DNA of 64,000 nt from Nitrospinaceae bacterium (GTDB lineage: Bacteria > Nitrospinota > Nitrospinia > Nitrospinales > VA-1): NCBI GenBank assembly GCA_029261655.1, contig JAJDAY010000036.1, positions 57,380 to 121,379 on the forward strand, in the 5' to 3' direction. The notes below the pieces were generated by a model. It was not told where the DNA came from. It did no database searches and saw only the letters and a program-made list of their open reading frames with translations. The translations under genes were made by a program, and so were the position numbers. Positions 8,617-17,271 of the stretch are shown in pieces. How positions within the stretch are numbered: position 1 is the first letter of the stretch; the number at the start of each line of letters is the position of its first letter.

Positions 8617-9498
8617 TCATCCTGCTCTGGGATGAAACTTGTCATGCACTTTGCGCATTCTGTCCTGCAGAATATGAGTGTAAATCTGGGTGGTGGAGAT
8701 ATCCGTATGACCGAGCATTTCCTGAACCGAGCGTAAATCGGCCCCCCTTTCCAGAAGATGAGTCGCAAATGCGTGCCGCAGAGCATGCGGGGAAACGCTT
8801 GATTTTATATTGGCTTTCAACGCGTAGGCCTTGAGTACCTTCCAAAACCCTTGGCGGGTCATTTTGCGCCCCAGCCGGGTGATGAACAGCTCGTGAGCCG
8901 TGTTTCCTTTCAGCAGGACCCGCCGGGCCACGTCTAAATAATCCTGCACAGCTTCCCTGGCGACCGCGCCCAGGGGAACCACCCGCTCTTTCGATCCCTT
9001 CCCCAGAGACCTGATAAACCCGACCTCTAAGTCCACACCTGTACTTTTCAGGGAAACCAGTTCAGAAACCCGAAGCCCCGTGGCATAAAGAACCTCCAGC
9101 ATAGCCCTATCTCGAACCCCTAACAGGGTTTTCGGGTCGGGACAGGCCAGAAGAGCTTCCACCTCATCAAGACCGATCACATTCGGCAATTTGCGCCATA
9201 GTTTGGGCGATTCCAATATCTCCGCCGGGTTATCCTGGATGTAATCCTCCGCGCACAGAAAATTGAAAAATGATTTCAGTGAGGACAAATACCGGGCCGT
9301 CGACCTCGAATTACGCCCCTCGTTCAGACATTTGATCAGGTAAGAGCGTATCCTCGTGGAGTCAAACGCTTCCAACGGCTTCTCGCCAGTAAAATCGAGA
9401 AACCGGGAAATATCCCGACAATAGGCCTGAACCGTATTGGTGGAATAACGTTTCTCGATCTTCAAAAAATCGGTGTAGTTTTTGAGGATGTTTTGCAT
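8617..9498 (-). CDS. xerD: Tyrosine recombinase XerC/XerD type
   Basis: Site-specific recombinase that resolves chromosome dimers at dif. The 293-residue length fits XerC/XerD. The N-terminal SAM-like DNA-binding domain covers about residues 1-90. The catalytic set is complete: Arg143 (GLRVSEL), Lys167, His238 and Arg241 (HALRHAF), His264 (GHTDIS) and nucleophile Tyr273. The neighbourhood is housekeeping, not a phage or integron, which favours a chromosomal Xer protein. XerC and XerD cannot be separated with certainty by eye; XerD is favoured. Confidence 0.85.
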   Translation of the reverse strand: MQNILKNYTDFLKIEKRYSTNTVQAYCRDISRFLDFTGEKPLEAFDSTRIRSYLIKCLNEGRNSRSTARYLSSLKSFFNFLCAEDYIQDNPAEILESPKLWRKLPNVIGLDEVEALLACPDPKTLLGVRDRAMLEVLYATGLRVSELVSLKSTGVDLEVGFIRSLGKGSKERVVPLGAVAREAVQDYLDVARRVLLKGNTAHELFITRLGRKMTRQGFWKVLKAYALKANIKSSVSPHALRHAFATHLLERGADLRSVQEMLGHTDISTTQIYTHILQDRMRKVHDKFHPRAG

Positions 9499-9726
9499 AG
9501 ACTTTTAAGCCCCGTAATTCAAGTCCTAGCTATTATACTGGAACTGGGCATAAATGCTATTTTTTCAATACTATAGCTGAGATCTTGAAGAAGGTCTAAA
9601 GGTGGAAAATTACTTCATTAGGTAAGTGGTTTTTGAATCTACTATCTGTAAAAGATACCTCTCGATTGCCGTGTAAGACACCTGCGAAAAATACTCGTTA
9701 TAGACGCGGAGTACTAGATAGCACAA

Positions 9727-10314
9727 CTATTTAAGAATTTCTTTCATATCTTTAAGATAATCATCGTATGAGTTCCAATCAATAACAGACCATAAAACGA
9801 ATGCCATATTTTGTGGTGATGTTCCAAAGTCAAATTTATTACCAAATTCTTTTTCCAGGGTTTTAAAGCAATTTTTAGTAAAAACTAGTGTGGGAGGGCC
9901 ATCTTCCCAATGCATTGCTTGGTTTCGCCCATGCCAAATAACATTTGATAAGTATTGAGTCCCTATCTTTCGTCCCTTTATATACCGGTCGGATTTTTTA
10001 AGTATAAGAGACATACCTTGCTTCGCAATTTGAAAAACTGATCCACAAAGCACTTCTATAGATTGAGAAACTAAGAGCGCTTGCATTCTCGTTTCGGCAG
10101 CCTGTACGAATTTACTCTGTATTTGGATTTCATCAAAATCATCATTTAAATCGGCGTTAATAAAATCCCAATAACGCATTTTATGTTTAGTTTGCAAAAG
10201 ATTTTTTATAGGTTCGAATCGTATTTCCTCCTTGCCAATGGCATCAAATAACATCGACACGGCTGGTCTTGTGTGCTCTAAAAAATCTTCTGCCGTAATT
10301 TCTCTTGGTAGCAT
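9727..10314 (-). CDS. Uncharacterised protein with a HEPN-type RX4H motif
   Basis: A 195-residue soluble protein I do not recognise as a named family. Near residues 126-138 it has WHGRNQAMHWEDG, where Arg130-Asn131-x3-His135 fits the RX4-6H motif of HEPN ribonucleases, including the polar residue after Arg. Helical sequence precedes it, as in HEPN folds. The gene is clearly richer in A+T than its neighbours and stands alone between xerD and typA, which suggests horizontal acquisition. No antitoxin or nucleotidyltransferase partner is adjacent. The HEPN assignment is an inference from one motif. Confidence 0.55.
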   Translation of the reverse strand: MLPREITAEDFLEHTRPAVSMLFDAIGKEEIRFEPIKNLLQTKHKMRYWDFINADLNDDFDEIQIQSKFVQAAETRMQALLVSQSIEVLCGSVFQIAKQGMSLILKKSDRYIKGRKIGTQYLSNVIWHGRNQAMHWEDGPPTLVFTKNCFKTLEKEFGNKFDFGTSPQNMAFVLWSVIDWNSYDDYLKDMKEILK

Positions 10315-10753
10315 CCGAAATTAATTTATAAAGGTCTGTTTTGCATCATTTTTTGGTTGAAATGTTAACACGTAAATGAGAGTCTGGAAACCCTATTGAC
10401 AATTCCCATTCAAAGCTTACATCCTTCACACAAAACTAACTTAAAAGCTTTATACTATTCAATTCAATAACTTATACTCCAATAAAAAACTGATTTGGGG
10501 AAATCCCTGTTATCTGATATCATTGTAAAGTTGGTCCATCCTGCTTTAATATGAATCCCATGGAAAACCATCGAATTTTCCGCTGACAGCGTCTTATCCC
10601 GCCTGAGGCCGTTTTGTCCAGTTTTGATGTTTGGAAATTTAAAGGGCAAGGTATTATTTAGTCTCAATGGAATCAAAACTTATATCGGCCTCTCTGATAT
10701 AGAGGCAGGGTGAGATGGTTTCATTTAAATGAAGGTAAAGGATTTTTAAAATT
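10315..10753. other. Intergenic region upstream of typA
   Basis: A 439-base AT-rich gap between two divergent genes. No open frame with coding character is visible. A TTGACA hexamer lies at 10396-10401, without a convincing -10 at the right distance. A small inverted repeat (GCCTCT...AGAGGC, around 10686-10705) lies 50 bases before the typA start. The gap must hold the promoters for both flanking genes, but I cannot place them firmly. Confidence 0.4.
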
Positions 10754-12583
10754 ATGAATCAAGAGAAAATCAGGAATGTTGGCATCATCGCCCACGTCGA
10801 TCATGGGAAAACCACGCTGGTCGACACCCTTCTGCGTCAAAGCGGCATGTTCCGGGACAATGAAGTCACTGGTGATCTCATCATGGACAGCAATGAGCTG
10901 GAACGGGAGCGCGGAATCACCATCTTTTCCAAGAACGCCGCGATCCGCTACAACGGCTACAAAATAAATATCGTCGATACTCCCGGCCACGCGGATTTTG
11001 GCGGCGAGGTGGAACGTATTTTGAAAATGGTCAACGGCGTGCTTCTGCTGGTCGATGCGGTTGAGGGACCGATGCCGCAAACCCGCTTTGTGCTCAAAAA
11101 GTCACTGGACTTAGGGTTACGTCCTATTCTGGTTGTCAATAAAATCGACCGAAATGGCGCCGATCCTGAAAGAGTCGTCAATCAGGTCTTCGATTTGTTC
11201 GTGAGTTTGAACGCCACCGATGAGCAGTTGGATTTTTCCATCATCTACACGTCCGCCAAGAATGGAATTTCCCGGCTGGAACCCAATGACCCGGACGGGG
11301 ACATGCGACCGGTGCTGGATCTCATCATTGACAAAGTGGCCGCGGATGAAGGGGATGTTGAGGGTTCCTTTCAAATGCTGGTGTCTTCCATAGATTACAG
11401 CGATTATCTGGGACGAATCGCCATTGGAAAAATATCGCGCGGCGCCATTCACCTGAAAGACAGTTACACGTTGATCAAGCGTTCGGGGGATATGGAGCAA
11501 TTCAAGATTTCCAAACTGCTGGTCTTTGAGGGCCTGCAAAAAGTGGAGGCTACCAGCGCGGTCATGGGCGACATCATTGGCATTGCCGGGATGAAGGACG
11601 TGGACATCGGCGAAACCATTGCCGAAAGTTCCAACCCGGAAGCGCTTCCCGTAATCGAGATAGATGAGCCGACGCTTTCTATTAACTTCATGGCCAACAC
11701 CTCGCCTTTCGCTGGCAAGGAAGGCAAGTTTGTGACTTCCCGGCAATTGCGGGAACGCCTGTTCAAGGAAGTCAAATCCAATGTTTCCCTGCGGGTGAAC
11801 ACAACCGAAGCCCAGGACACTTTCAAAGTTTCCGGCAGAGGAGAACTGCATCTCACGATTCTCATTGAGACGATGCGGAGAGAAGGTTTCGAGTTTTCCA
11901 TTTCCCGGCCCGAAGTGGTTATGAAAGAAGAGGATGGCAAAAAACTGGAACCGGAAGAGTTTATCACCCTCGACCTGGAAGAAGCTTATATGGGAACGGT
12001 GATGGAGACCATGGGCAAGAGAAAAGGTTCTCTCAAAAACATGGCCCCAATGGGAGAAGGTTCCCTGCGACTGGAATTTGTCGTGCCCACGCGCGGATTG
12101 TTCGGTTTCACATCTGAATTCCTGACCCTGACAAAAGGGACGGGAATCATCAATCGAAATTTTCATAACTTTATCCCTTACTGCGGAGAAATCGCCTCAC
12201 GAATCAATGGCGTCCTTATTTCAATGGAAACCGGTAAAACCACCGGGTTCTCCCTGTTCAATCTCCAGGAAAGAGGAAGTCTGCTGGTAGGGCCGGGACA
12301 GCAGGTGTATTTAGGCCAAATAGTGGGCGAGAACAATAAAGACAATGATCTTGTGGTCAATGTCTGCAAGGAAAAAAAATTGACCAATATGCGAGCTTCG
12401 GGATCGGATGTGAATGTCATCCTCACGCCGCCGAAAAATATGAGTCTGGAACAGATACTGGGATTCCTCAATGAGGACGAACTGGCGGAAATCACGCCGA
12501 CCAGCATTCGCCTGCGCAAAAGACTGCTCGATGAAAACGACCGCAAGCGCAACTCCCGGTCGAGTAAGGCATCGGTTGGTTGA
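10754..12583 (+). CDS. typA: Translational GTPase TypA/BipA
   Basis: Ribosome-associated GTPase that aids 50S assembly and stress or cold adaptation. The 609-residue length is standard. G-domain motifs are intact: AHVDHGKTT (residues 13-21), DTPGHADF near 75, and NKID near 129. EF-G-like domains III and V and the BipA-specific C-terminal domain follow (the sequence around [18 protein letters not shown] is diagnostic). Transcribed alone; the gap to fbp is 160 bases and contains its own promoter. Confidence 0.96.
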   Translation: MNQEKIRNVGIIAHVDHGKTTLVDTLLRQSGMFRDNEVTGDLIMDSNELERERGITIFSKNAAIRYNGYKINIVDTPGHADFGGEVERILKMVNGVLLLVDAVEGPMPQTRFVLKKSLDLGLRPILVVNKIDRNGADPERVVNQVFDLFVSLNATDEQLDFSIIYTSAKNGISRLEPNDPDGDMRPVLDLIIDKVAADEGDVEGSFQMLVSSIDYSDYLGRIAIGKISRGAIHLKDSYTLIKRSGDMEQFKISKLLVFEGLQKVEATSAVMGDIIGIAGMKDVDIGETIAESSNPEALPVIEIDEPTLSINFMANTSPFAGKEGKFVTSRQLRERLFKEVKSNVSLRVNTTEAQDTFKVSGRGELHLTILIETMRREGFEFSISRPEVVMKEEDGKKLEPEEFITLDLEEAYMGTVMETMGKRKGSLKNMAPMGEGSLRLEFVVPTRGLFGFTSEFLTLTKGTGIINRNFHNFIPYCGEIASRINGVLISMETGKTTGFSLFNLQERGSLLVGPGQQVYLGQIVGENNKDNDLVVNVCKEKKLTNMRASGSDVNVILTPPKNMSLEQILGFLNEDELAEITPTSIRLRKRLLDENDRKRNSRSSKASVG

Positions 12584-12641
12584 ACTGGTTTCCGAGGAAG
12601 GGTTTCCAGCCGGAGCGTTCCGTCTGAATGCTTGTAAATCA

Positions 12642-12670
12642 TTGATGTGCTTTTCTAAATGCGGTAGAAT
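12642..12670 (+). promoter_or_regulatory. Predicted sigma-70 promoter of fbp
   Basis: TTGATG at 12642-12647 and TAGAAT at 12665-12670 are separated by exactly 17 bases, close to the sigma-70 consensus. The start of fbp lies about 74 bases downstream of the -10 box. No operator-like repeat was noticed nearby. Confidence 0.6.
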
Positions 12671-12743
12671 CACCCGTATTTTCCGGCAGGCAACAAACGA
12701 GATAAAAAAATTCCTTCAAGATTTAGAAAGAGATCCGTATTAA

Positions 12744-13763
12744 ATGCTAAGAACCACTTTAGTCCAGCATGTACGCCAGCAGGAAAGGATGAACCCCGGT
12801 GCCACCGGGGAATTCACCAGCCTGATGAACGAAATCATGGTGGCGGCCAAGATAGTTTCCCTGGAAGTGAACAAGGCCGGCATTGGTGAAGATGTTCTGG
12901 GATTGACCGGCAAAATCAATGTCCAGGGGGAAGAAGTTCAAAAACTCGATGAGTTTGCGGACATGACCTTCACCAAAATTATCGGTCAATCAGAAACGGT
13001 TTGCGCTATCACCTCCGAGGAACTGGAATATCCGGTCATCATTCCGCCTGATAGAAACCCCGGAAAATATATATTCATGATGGACCCGCTGGACGGATCT
13101 TCCAATATCGACGTCAACGTAGGCATCGGCACTATTTTTTCTATTTACAAAAAAAAGACTCCCGGCAATAAAGTTGAAGACGAAGATTTACTGCAAAAAG
13201 GCGATCAGCAAATAGCCGCCGGGTATATCATCTACGGGAGCAGTACGATGTTCGTGTACACATCGGGAAAGGGCGTTTATGGTTTCACACTGGACCCTTC
13301 TCTGGGAGAATTTTTTCTTTCCCATCCCGAAATCAAAATTCCCGAACAAGGTTCCACATACAGCATCAACGAGGGCAATACCGAAATATGGTGCGAGGAA
13401 CAAAAAAATTTAATCGCCTACCTGAAAGAAAAAGACGCGGCAACAAAAAGACCCTACAGGTTACGCTACATCGGCACTCTGGTTTCCGATTTTCACCGTA
13501 CTTTACTCAAGGGCGGGATTTTCATGTATCCCAGAGACAAAAACAATTTAAATGGAAAATTACGTTTCGCGTTTGAGGCCGCACCCCTGGCATTCATCAT
13601 TCAAGATGCCGGAGGCCGGGCTTCCACCGGCGAAGAAAATATCCTTGATATTGTCCCTGCAGAAATTCATCAACGTGTCCCCCTTTATATTGGAAGCACG
13701 GAGGATGTGGATCTTGCAGAAAAACATTTGTCCACACCTTCTGATTGTGGAAAATCCGCCTGA
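12744..13763 (+). CDS. fbp: Fructose-1,6-bisphosphatase class 1
   Basis: Hydrolyses fructose 1,6-bisphosphate in gluconeogenesis and, in autotrophs, carbon-fixation or sugar synthesis routes. The 339-residue protein has the class 1 metal-binding motif DPLDGSSN at residues 114-121 and the substrate-site region YPRDKNNLNGKLRFAFEAAPLA split across the C-terminal half. The start at 12744 gives a conventional N-terminus (TTLVQHVRQQ). It is in line with hisS but separated by 263 bases of palindrome-rich DNA. Confidence 0.96.
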   Translation: MLRTTLVQHVRQQERMNPGATGEFTSLMNEIMVAAKIVSLEVNKAGIGEDVLGLTGKINVQGEEVQKLDEFADMTFTKIIGQSETVCAITSEELEYPVIIPPDRNPGKYIFMMDPLDGSSNIDVNVGIGTIFSIYKKKTPGNKVEDEDLLQKGDQQIAAGYIIYGSSTMFVYTSGKGVYGFTLDPSLGEFFLSHPEIKIPEQGSTYSINEGNTEIWCEEQKNLIAYLKEKDAATKRPYRLRYIGTLVSDFHRTLLKGGIFMYPRDKNNLNGKLRFAFEAAPLAFIIQDAGGRASTGEENILDIVPAEIHQRVPLYIGSTEDVDLAEKHLSTPSDCGKSA

Positions 13764-14026
13764 CCCCGCTACGCGGTAGGAGATATTAACGTGCTATGGG
13801 TTTATGGCTGATTGAACCCAACCTTACCCCTTCAGAGCATGAAGTTAGTGGAATGGGTATCACATATACAAAACTATTTTCCTGCCAGTCAGCGTGACGC
13901 TGGCTCCTCCGCAGTGTGCTAGTTTGCCCACGGCGCGAAACATTTTTTTGAGGCTCGCGAGCGTAGCAAGCGTCAGCCCTAAACTTTTCCTCCCCGCGTT
14001 GCGGGGAATAAACCAGCGGTTCCAAT
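13764..14026. repeat. Palindrome-rich intergenic region between fbp and hisS
   Basis: No gene is visible here. Several GC-rich palindromes are packed together: CTACGCGGTAG at 13769-13779, a GCCAG...CTGGC hairpin at 13884-13904 with an inner CAGCGTGACGCTG, GCTCGCGAGC at about 13953-13962, and CCCCGC-gtt-GCGGGG at 13992-14006. This density is unlike the other gaps in the window. It may be a decayed extragenic palindromic element, or nested terminators for fbp; no T-run follows the stems. Confidence 0.4.
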
Positions 14027-15301
14027 ATGAAAATTCAGAGCATTCGCGGTGTCAAAGACATCTTGCCCGGAGACATTGAAAAATGGCAGTGGGTCGAGGA
14101 AATAGCCCGCAACGTTTTCAGCAAATACGGTTTCAGAGAAATTCGCCTGCCCATATTTGAAAACACAAAACTCTTTTCAAAAAGTATCGGCGAGACCACC
14201 GACATCGTTGAAAAGGAAATGTACACCTTCGAGGACCGGAGCGGAGAGCAAATCACCCTGAGACCGGAAGGAACCGCTTCGGTGGTGCGGGCTTACATTG
14301 AACATAAAATGTACAATCCTCCGTCGGTGGTCAAACTATATTACATGGGGCCTATGTTTCGCTACGAACGCCCGCAGGCGGGTCGGTTCCGCCAGTTTTA
14401 TCAGATCGGTATCGAAGCTATGGGGACCGACAATCCCACAGTCGATGTTGAAGTCATGACCCTGCTGATCGAGTTTTTCCGGCAATTGGGATTGACCGAA
14501 CTGGAACTGCAAATCAACAGCCTGGGATGCGCCGATTGCCGACCCAAATACCGGGAAACCTTGAAAGATGCCATTCGCGGACATCTCGACGAACTGTGTC
14601 AAAACTGCAATCAGCGTTATGAGAGAAATCCTTTGCGAGTTCTCGACTGCAAGGTCGAGCGCGACCGGAAAATCGCACAAGATCTGCCAAAAACCAAAGA
14701 TCATCTGTGTGAATCCTGCACGACAAACTTCGATCAGGTACAAGCACTTCTAAGCTCCACCAGCACTCCCTATTCCCTGAACCCGTTACTGGTTCGTGGT
14801 CTGGATTATTATTCCCGCACAACATTTGAAGTGGTTTCTACCAGCCTCGGCTCTCAGAACGCCATTTGCGGAGGGGGCCGTTACGATTCACTGGTAGAAG
14901 AATTCGATGGCCCACCCACTCCCTGCTTCGGGTTCGCGCTCGGCATGGAACGCTTGATTTCCGTTATCCCCTTTGACGATAAAATTGATCTTGAAACCCG
15001 ACCGGACATTTTTGTGGTTGGTTTGGGCGAGGAAGCGAAATCCGTGACTTTCAAACTCATTCACGATTTACGTAGAGGAGGGTTCAGCGTGGACCAGGAT
15101 TATGCCGGCGGCAGTATGAAAAGCCAGATGCGAAAAGCCAATAAATCCCGGTCCCGGTTTACCCTGATCGTTGGCGAAAATGAAATAAAATCCGGGAAAT
15201 ACTTGTTAAAGGACATGGAAAACAGTTCACAGAATGAAGTTTCCGCCCAGGACTTGCCCCAGGCTCTACGGGAACAATTAGCGAAACCCGTTGAGCCATG
15301 A
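14027..15301 (+). CDS. hisS: Histidyl-tRNA synthetase
   Basis: Class II synthetase that charges tRNA-His. The 424-residue length is normal. Motif 2 (GPMFRYERPQAGRFRQF) lies around residues 106-122, the histidine-specific motif LVRGLDYYSRTTFEV near 258-272, and motif 3 (FGFALGMERLI) near 303-313. The C-terminal anticodon-binding domain occupies about residues 325-420. The start fits the typical MKIQSIRGVKDILPGD beginning. It is followed after 113 bases by fur, with a promoter between them. Confidence 0.97.
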   Translation: MKIQSIRGVKDILPGDIEKWQWVEEIARNVFSKYGFREIRLPIFENTKLFSKSIGETTDIVEKEMYTFEDRSGEQITLRPEGTASVVRAYIEHKMYNPPSVVKLYYMGPMFRYERPQAGRFRQFYQIGIEAMGTDNPTVDVEVMTLLIEFFRQLGLTELELQINSLGCADCRPKYRETLKDAIRGHLDELCQNCNQRYERNPLRVLDCKVERDRKIAQDLPKTKDHLCESCTTNFDQVQALLSSTSTPYSLNPLLVRGLDYYSRTTFEVVSTSLGSQNAICGGGRYDSLVEEFDGPPTPCFGFALGMERLISVIPFDDKIDLETRPDIFVVGLGEEAKSVTFKLIHDLRRGGFSVDQDYAGGSMKSQMRKANKSRSRFTLIVGENEIKSGKYLLKDMENSSQNEVSAQDLPQALREQLAKPVEP

Positions 15302-15344
15302 CCCGAACATAATTTCGGTATGATGGGATTTCAGTACGCTGGCG

Positions 15345-15373
15345 TTGACCTCTGAAAAACCTCGTGTTAGATT
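15345..15373 (+). promoter_or_regulatory. Predicted sigma-70 promoter of the fur-family gene
   Basis: TTGACC at 15345-15350 and TAGATT at 15368-15373 are 17 bases apart. The -10 box lies about 40 bases before the start codon at 15415. This gives the fur-family gene its own promoter, independent of hisS. Confidence 0.6.
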
Positions 15374-15414
15374 AACTTGTAAAAAAATTTAAAACTTTCC
15401 CAAGCGATTTTTTT

Positions 15415-15843
15415 ATGTCCAGCAAAGAATTGGAGGTTCTGGAAGATTTTATCACCCAGAACAACTTAAAGATAACCCGGCAAAGGCGATCCGTCTTGAA
15501 AGCTTTTCTGGACTCAGAGGAGCATGTCAGCGCGGAAGAACTTTATAAACTGGTCACGGCTTCCGAGCCGAAAGTCGGACTGGCGACAGTTTATCGGACT
15601 CTGGCCCTTTTAATCCAGAGCGGACTCGCATCGGAACTGGATTTTGGCGACGGCCAAAAACGTTACGAGCATAAATACATGCATAGCCATCACGACCACA
15701 TGATCTGTACCGAATGCGGAAAGATCATCGAGTTCAACCACCCGCTCATTGAAAAGTTTCAGGAAGAAGTCGCCGCCCGCAATGGATTCACCATCACATC
15801 TCACAAACTGGACATGTTCGGCATGTGTAGCGATTGCCGGTAA
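15415..15843 (+). CDS. fur: Fur-family metal-responsive transcriptional regulator
   Basis: A 142-residue winged-helix repressor of the Fur/PerR/Zur group. The DNA-binding half includes LKITRQRRSVLKAF and the recognition region VGLATVYRTLALL (about residues 54-66). The dimerisation half has a His-rich metal segment (YMHSHHDHM, 88-96), a Cys98-x2-Cys101 pair and a C-terminal Cys138-x2-Cys141 pair for structural zinc. This pattern fits iron-type Fur best, but PerR cannot be ruled out. The last 42 codons are duplicated 3.0 kb downstream (18748-18871), which makes this locus unusual. Confidence 0.93.
   Translation: MSSKELEVLEDFITQNNLKITRQRRSVLKAFLDSEEHVSAEELYKLVTASEPKVGLATVYRTLALLIQSGLASELDFGDGQKRYEHKYMHSHHDHMICTECGKIIEFNHPLIEKFQEEVAARNGFTITSHKLDMFGMCSDCR
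15716..15839 (+). repeat. Long direct repeat, copy 1 (3' end of fur)
   Basis: These 124 bases cover the last 42 codons of fur. They recur in the same orientation at 18748-18871 with a constant offset of 3032 bases. By eye only three internal differences are present, all at third codon positions (two ATC/ATT and one TCT/TCC). The terminal CGG TAA of this copy corresponds to CGT TGA in the other. Confidence 0.92.
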
Positions 15844-16157
15844 AGAGATAAGAAGTCATTTCCCGCACCCACCCAGAGCTTCAATTAGATTGTAGACATA
15901 CAGTAAAAACTTCCCCGGAAAATAATTTCAATCTAATACGAAAAACTATTTATCCAACCAATAGCAGGTCGTGTATGCGGATGTTCCAAAAAGCGCATTT
16001 GCCTCTGAACATTGACAGGTTGGATTGCGCATATGTGAAGGCGATGGTGGTAACTTCTGACAAGTGCCAGCGGTTTGCATATTGACACCCCGTCCATTGC
16101 CATTTGTTCTGGACTCGGACGGTGTGTTTTCCTGGGGTTTTTCGGAGTATGTAGACT
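15844..16157. other. Region after fur holding an alternate-frame extension
   Basis: A 314-base gap between fur and the end of the PASTA-domain gene. On the minus strand a frame stays open from 16303 to the TAG at 15946-15948, overlapping the end of the PASTA gene in another frame. Its translation has protein-like character: a Lys/Leu-rich start (AARDFLLRLKSTYSEKP) and a Cys-containing tail that ends CYWLDK. It may be the lost C-terminus of the PASTA-domain protein after a frameshift, or a separate small gene starting at an internal ATG (16078-16080). It has no clear ribosome-binding site. Confidence 0.4.
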
Positions 16158-17201
16158 TCAGTCGGAGCAGGAAATCGCGTGCGGCGTCATTTGCTTTGTA
16201 TGAAAGTTGACGAACTGTTGAAGCTGAGCTCGGGTAATTTTGTTTGCTGAATACTTCCCGATGGTAATTTTCATAGCTTTTCCGTTTGAACCCACACCAT
16301 AGACATCATTGTAGGCGGGCCGATCACAGAACGCGATAAGGTTACGGCCCTTACCGCCTGTTTCCCGGGTATCAGGTCTTCTCACAAAGAAAGAAGGCTT
16401 AACCAATACCTCATCTCCTCTACTTGTTACATACCAGCAGACATAATCGGCTATTCCTTCCTTGCGAACACCAACTTCCCCATGCTGCAAACTACCCACC
16501 CGCTTCTTGTTGCTAGTCCTTAGTCCTGCGACACCGGCCTCGCAGTTCATGCGGTCAGGGGTGGATCCCCTAAATTCATCTCCGGCAGAAGACAGGGCCG
16601 GTGTTTTTCTGCGCCCAATATCCGAATTATATTGTTCCCTGGTAAGAACGTCTGGCAGGGGCCGCTTTTGGAGGTTTGGGTTGGAGAGAGTGAGGGGTGT
16701 GCGGGGCTTTTGGGAGCCCTCTTTGTCAAAGTTGATCACCACGGTTTCCCCTTTTGAAACTCTGACTCCAGCAGTCGTTTCCTGATCCAATACCTTTTGC
16801 CTGGGGTTGAGTGTCAGCGGAGACGATGCCTTTCCGACTCGGGGATTAAGACCGGCTTCCTTGAGTTTGGCCAAAGCGTCCCTATACATCATGCCGACCA
16901 CATTGGGAACCCGAACCGTTTTATCGGAGGGTGAGGAACCGGGTGTCCAGTCGTCCTTGGAGCATAGCAGGCAGGACTGATTTCTACCGTCAAAAACGGT
17001 AATCGCGTCGCCGGATTTTCCAAGGTTGGCGCAAATCGCCTTGGCTTCCGCTTCCCGGTTCATGCCGCCTGAATCCGTCAGGGTCCCCACCTTCCAGTTG
17101 GAACAATTGCCATCCAAAGAAAGCGCTTGGGCAAAATTCCAGGTGGCAGTTAAGGAACCAATCAATATAATCAGAGCGCAGATCAATTTTTGAAACGGCA
17201 T
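16158..17201 (-). CDS. Secreted protein with a CSNW/DDWTP domain and a PASTA domain
   Basis: A 347-residue exported protein. A signal peptide covers residues 1-26 (cleavage near AQA-LS). A Cys-bearing module follows at about 33-86, from CSNW to CSKDDWTP. A PASTA domain spans about 97-158 (VRVPNVVGMMYRDALAKL...KGETVVINF, abridged); PASTA domains bind peptidoglycan or act as spacers. The remainder (170-347) is not recognised and includes a conserved-looking RNLIAFCDRP segment. The same Cys module occurs in the next gene upstream (17272-18504), so the two are paralogues in part. The stop at 16158 may come from a frameshift, because an adjacent frame continues with protein-like sequence to 15946. 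Confidence 0.75.
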   Translation of the reverse strand: MPFQKLICALIILIGSLTATWNFAQALSLDGNCSNWKVGTLTDSGGMNREAEAKAICANLGKSGDAITVFDGRNQSCLLCSKDDWTPGSSPSDKTVRVPNVVGMMYRDALAKLKEAGLNPRVGKASSPLTLNPRQKVLDQETTAGVRVSKGETVVINFDKEGSQKPRTPLTLSNPNLQKRPLPDVLTREQYNSDIGRRKTPALSSAGDEFRGSTPDRMNCEAGVAGLRTSNKKRVGSLQHGEVGVRKEGIADYVCWYVTSRGDEVLVKPSFFVRRPDTRETGGKGRNLIAFCDRPAYNDVYGVGSNGKAMKITIGKYSANKITRAQLQQFVNFHTKQMTPHAISCSD

Positions 17202-17271
17202 CCCTTTTTCTCCAACAAAATGATTTGTTTTAACGAATCGGCGCCCTCATTGCCAAGTTAGTTCCATATCT

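Noticed and set aside
10210..10230. GGTTCGAATC resembling a tRNA T-loop
   Set aside because: It lies inside the HEPN-like gene and no acceptor or anticodon stem can be folded around it. A similar GGTTCAAATC at about 29975 in the DnaJ gene was rejected for the same reason.
8617..10314. A prophage or integron around the tyrosine recombinase
   Set aside because: The recombinase has XerC/XerD length and motifs and is next to ribosomal and lipid genes. No phage genes, attC sites or cassette array are seen.
11117..12166. A 349-codon minus-strand frame inside typA
   Set aside because: typA is clearly coding with all GTPase motifs. The antisense translation has no domain and no ribosome-binding site.
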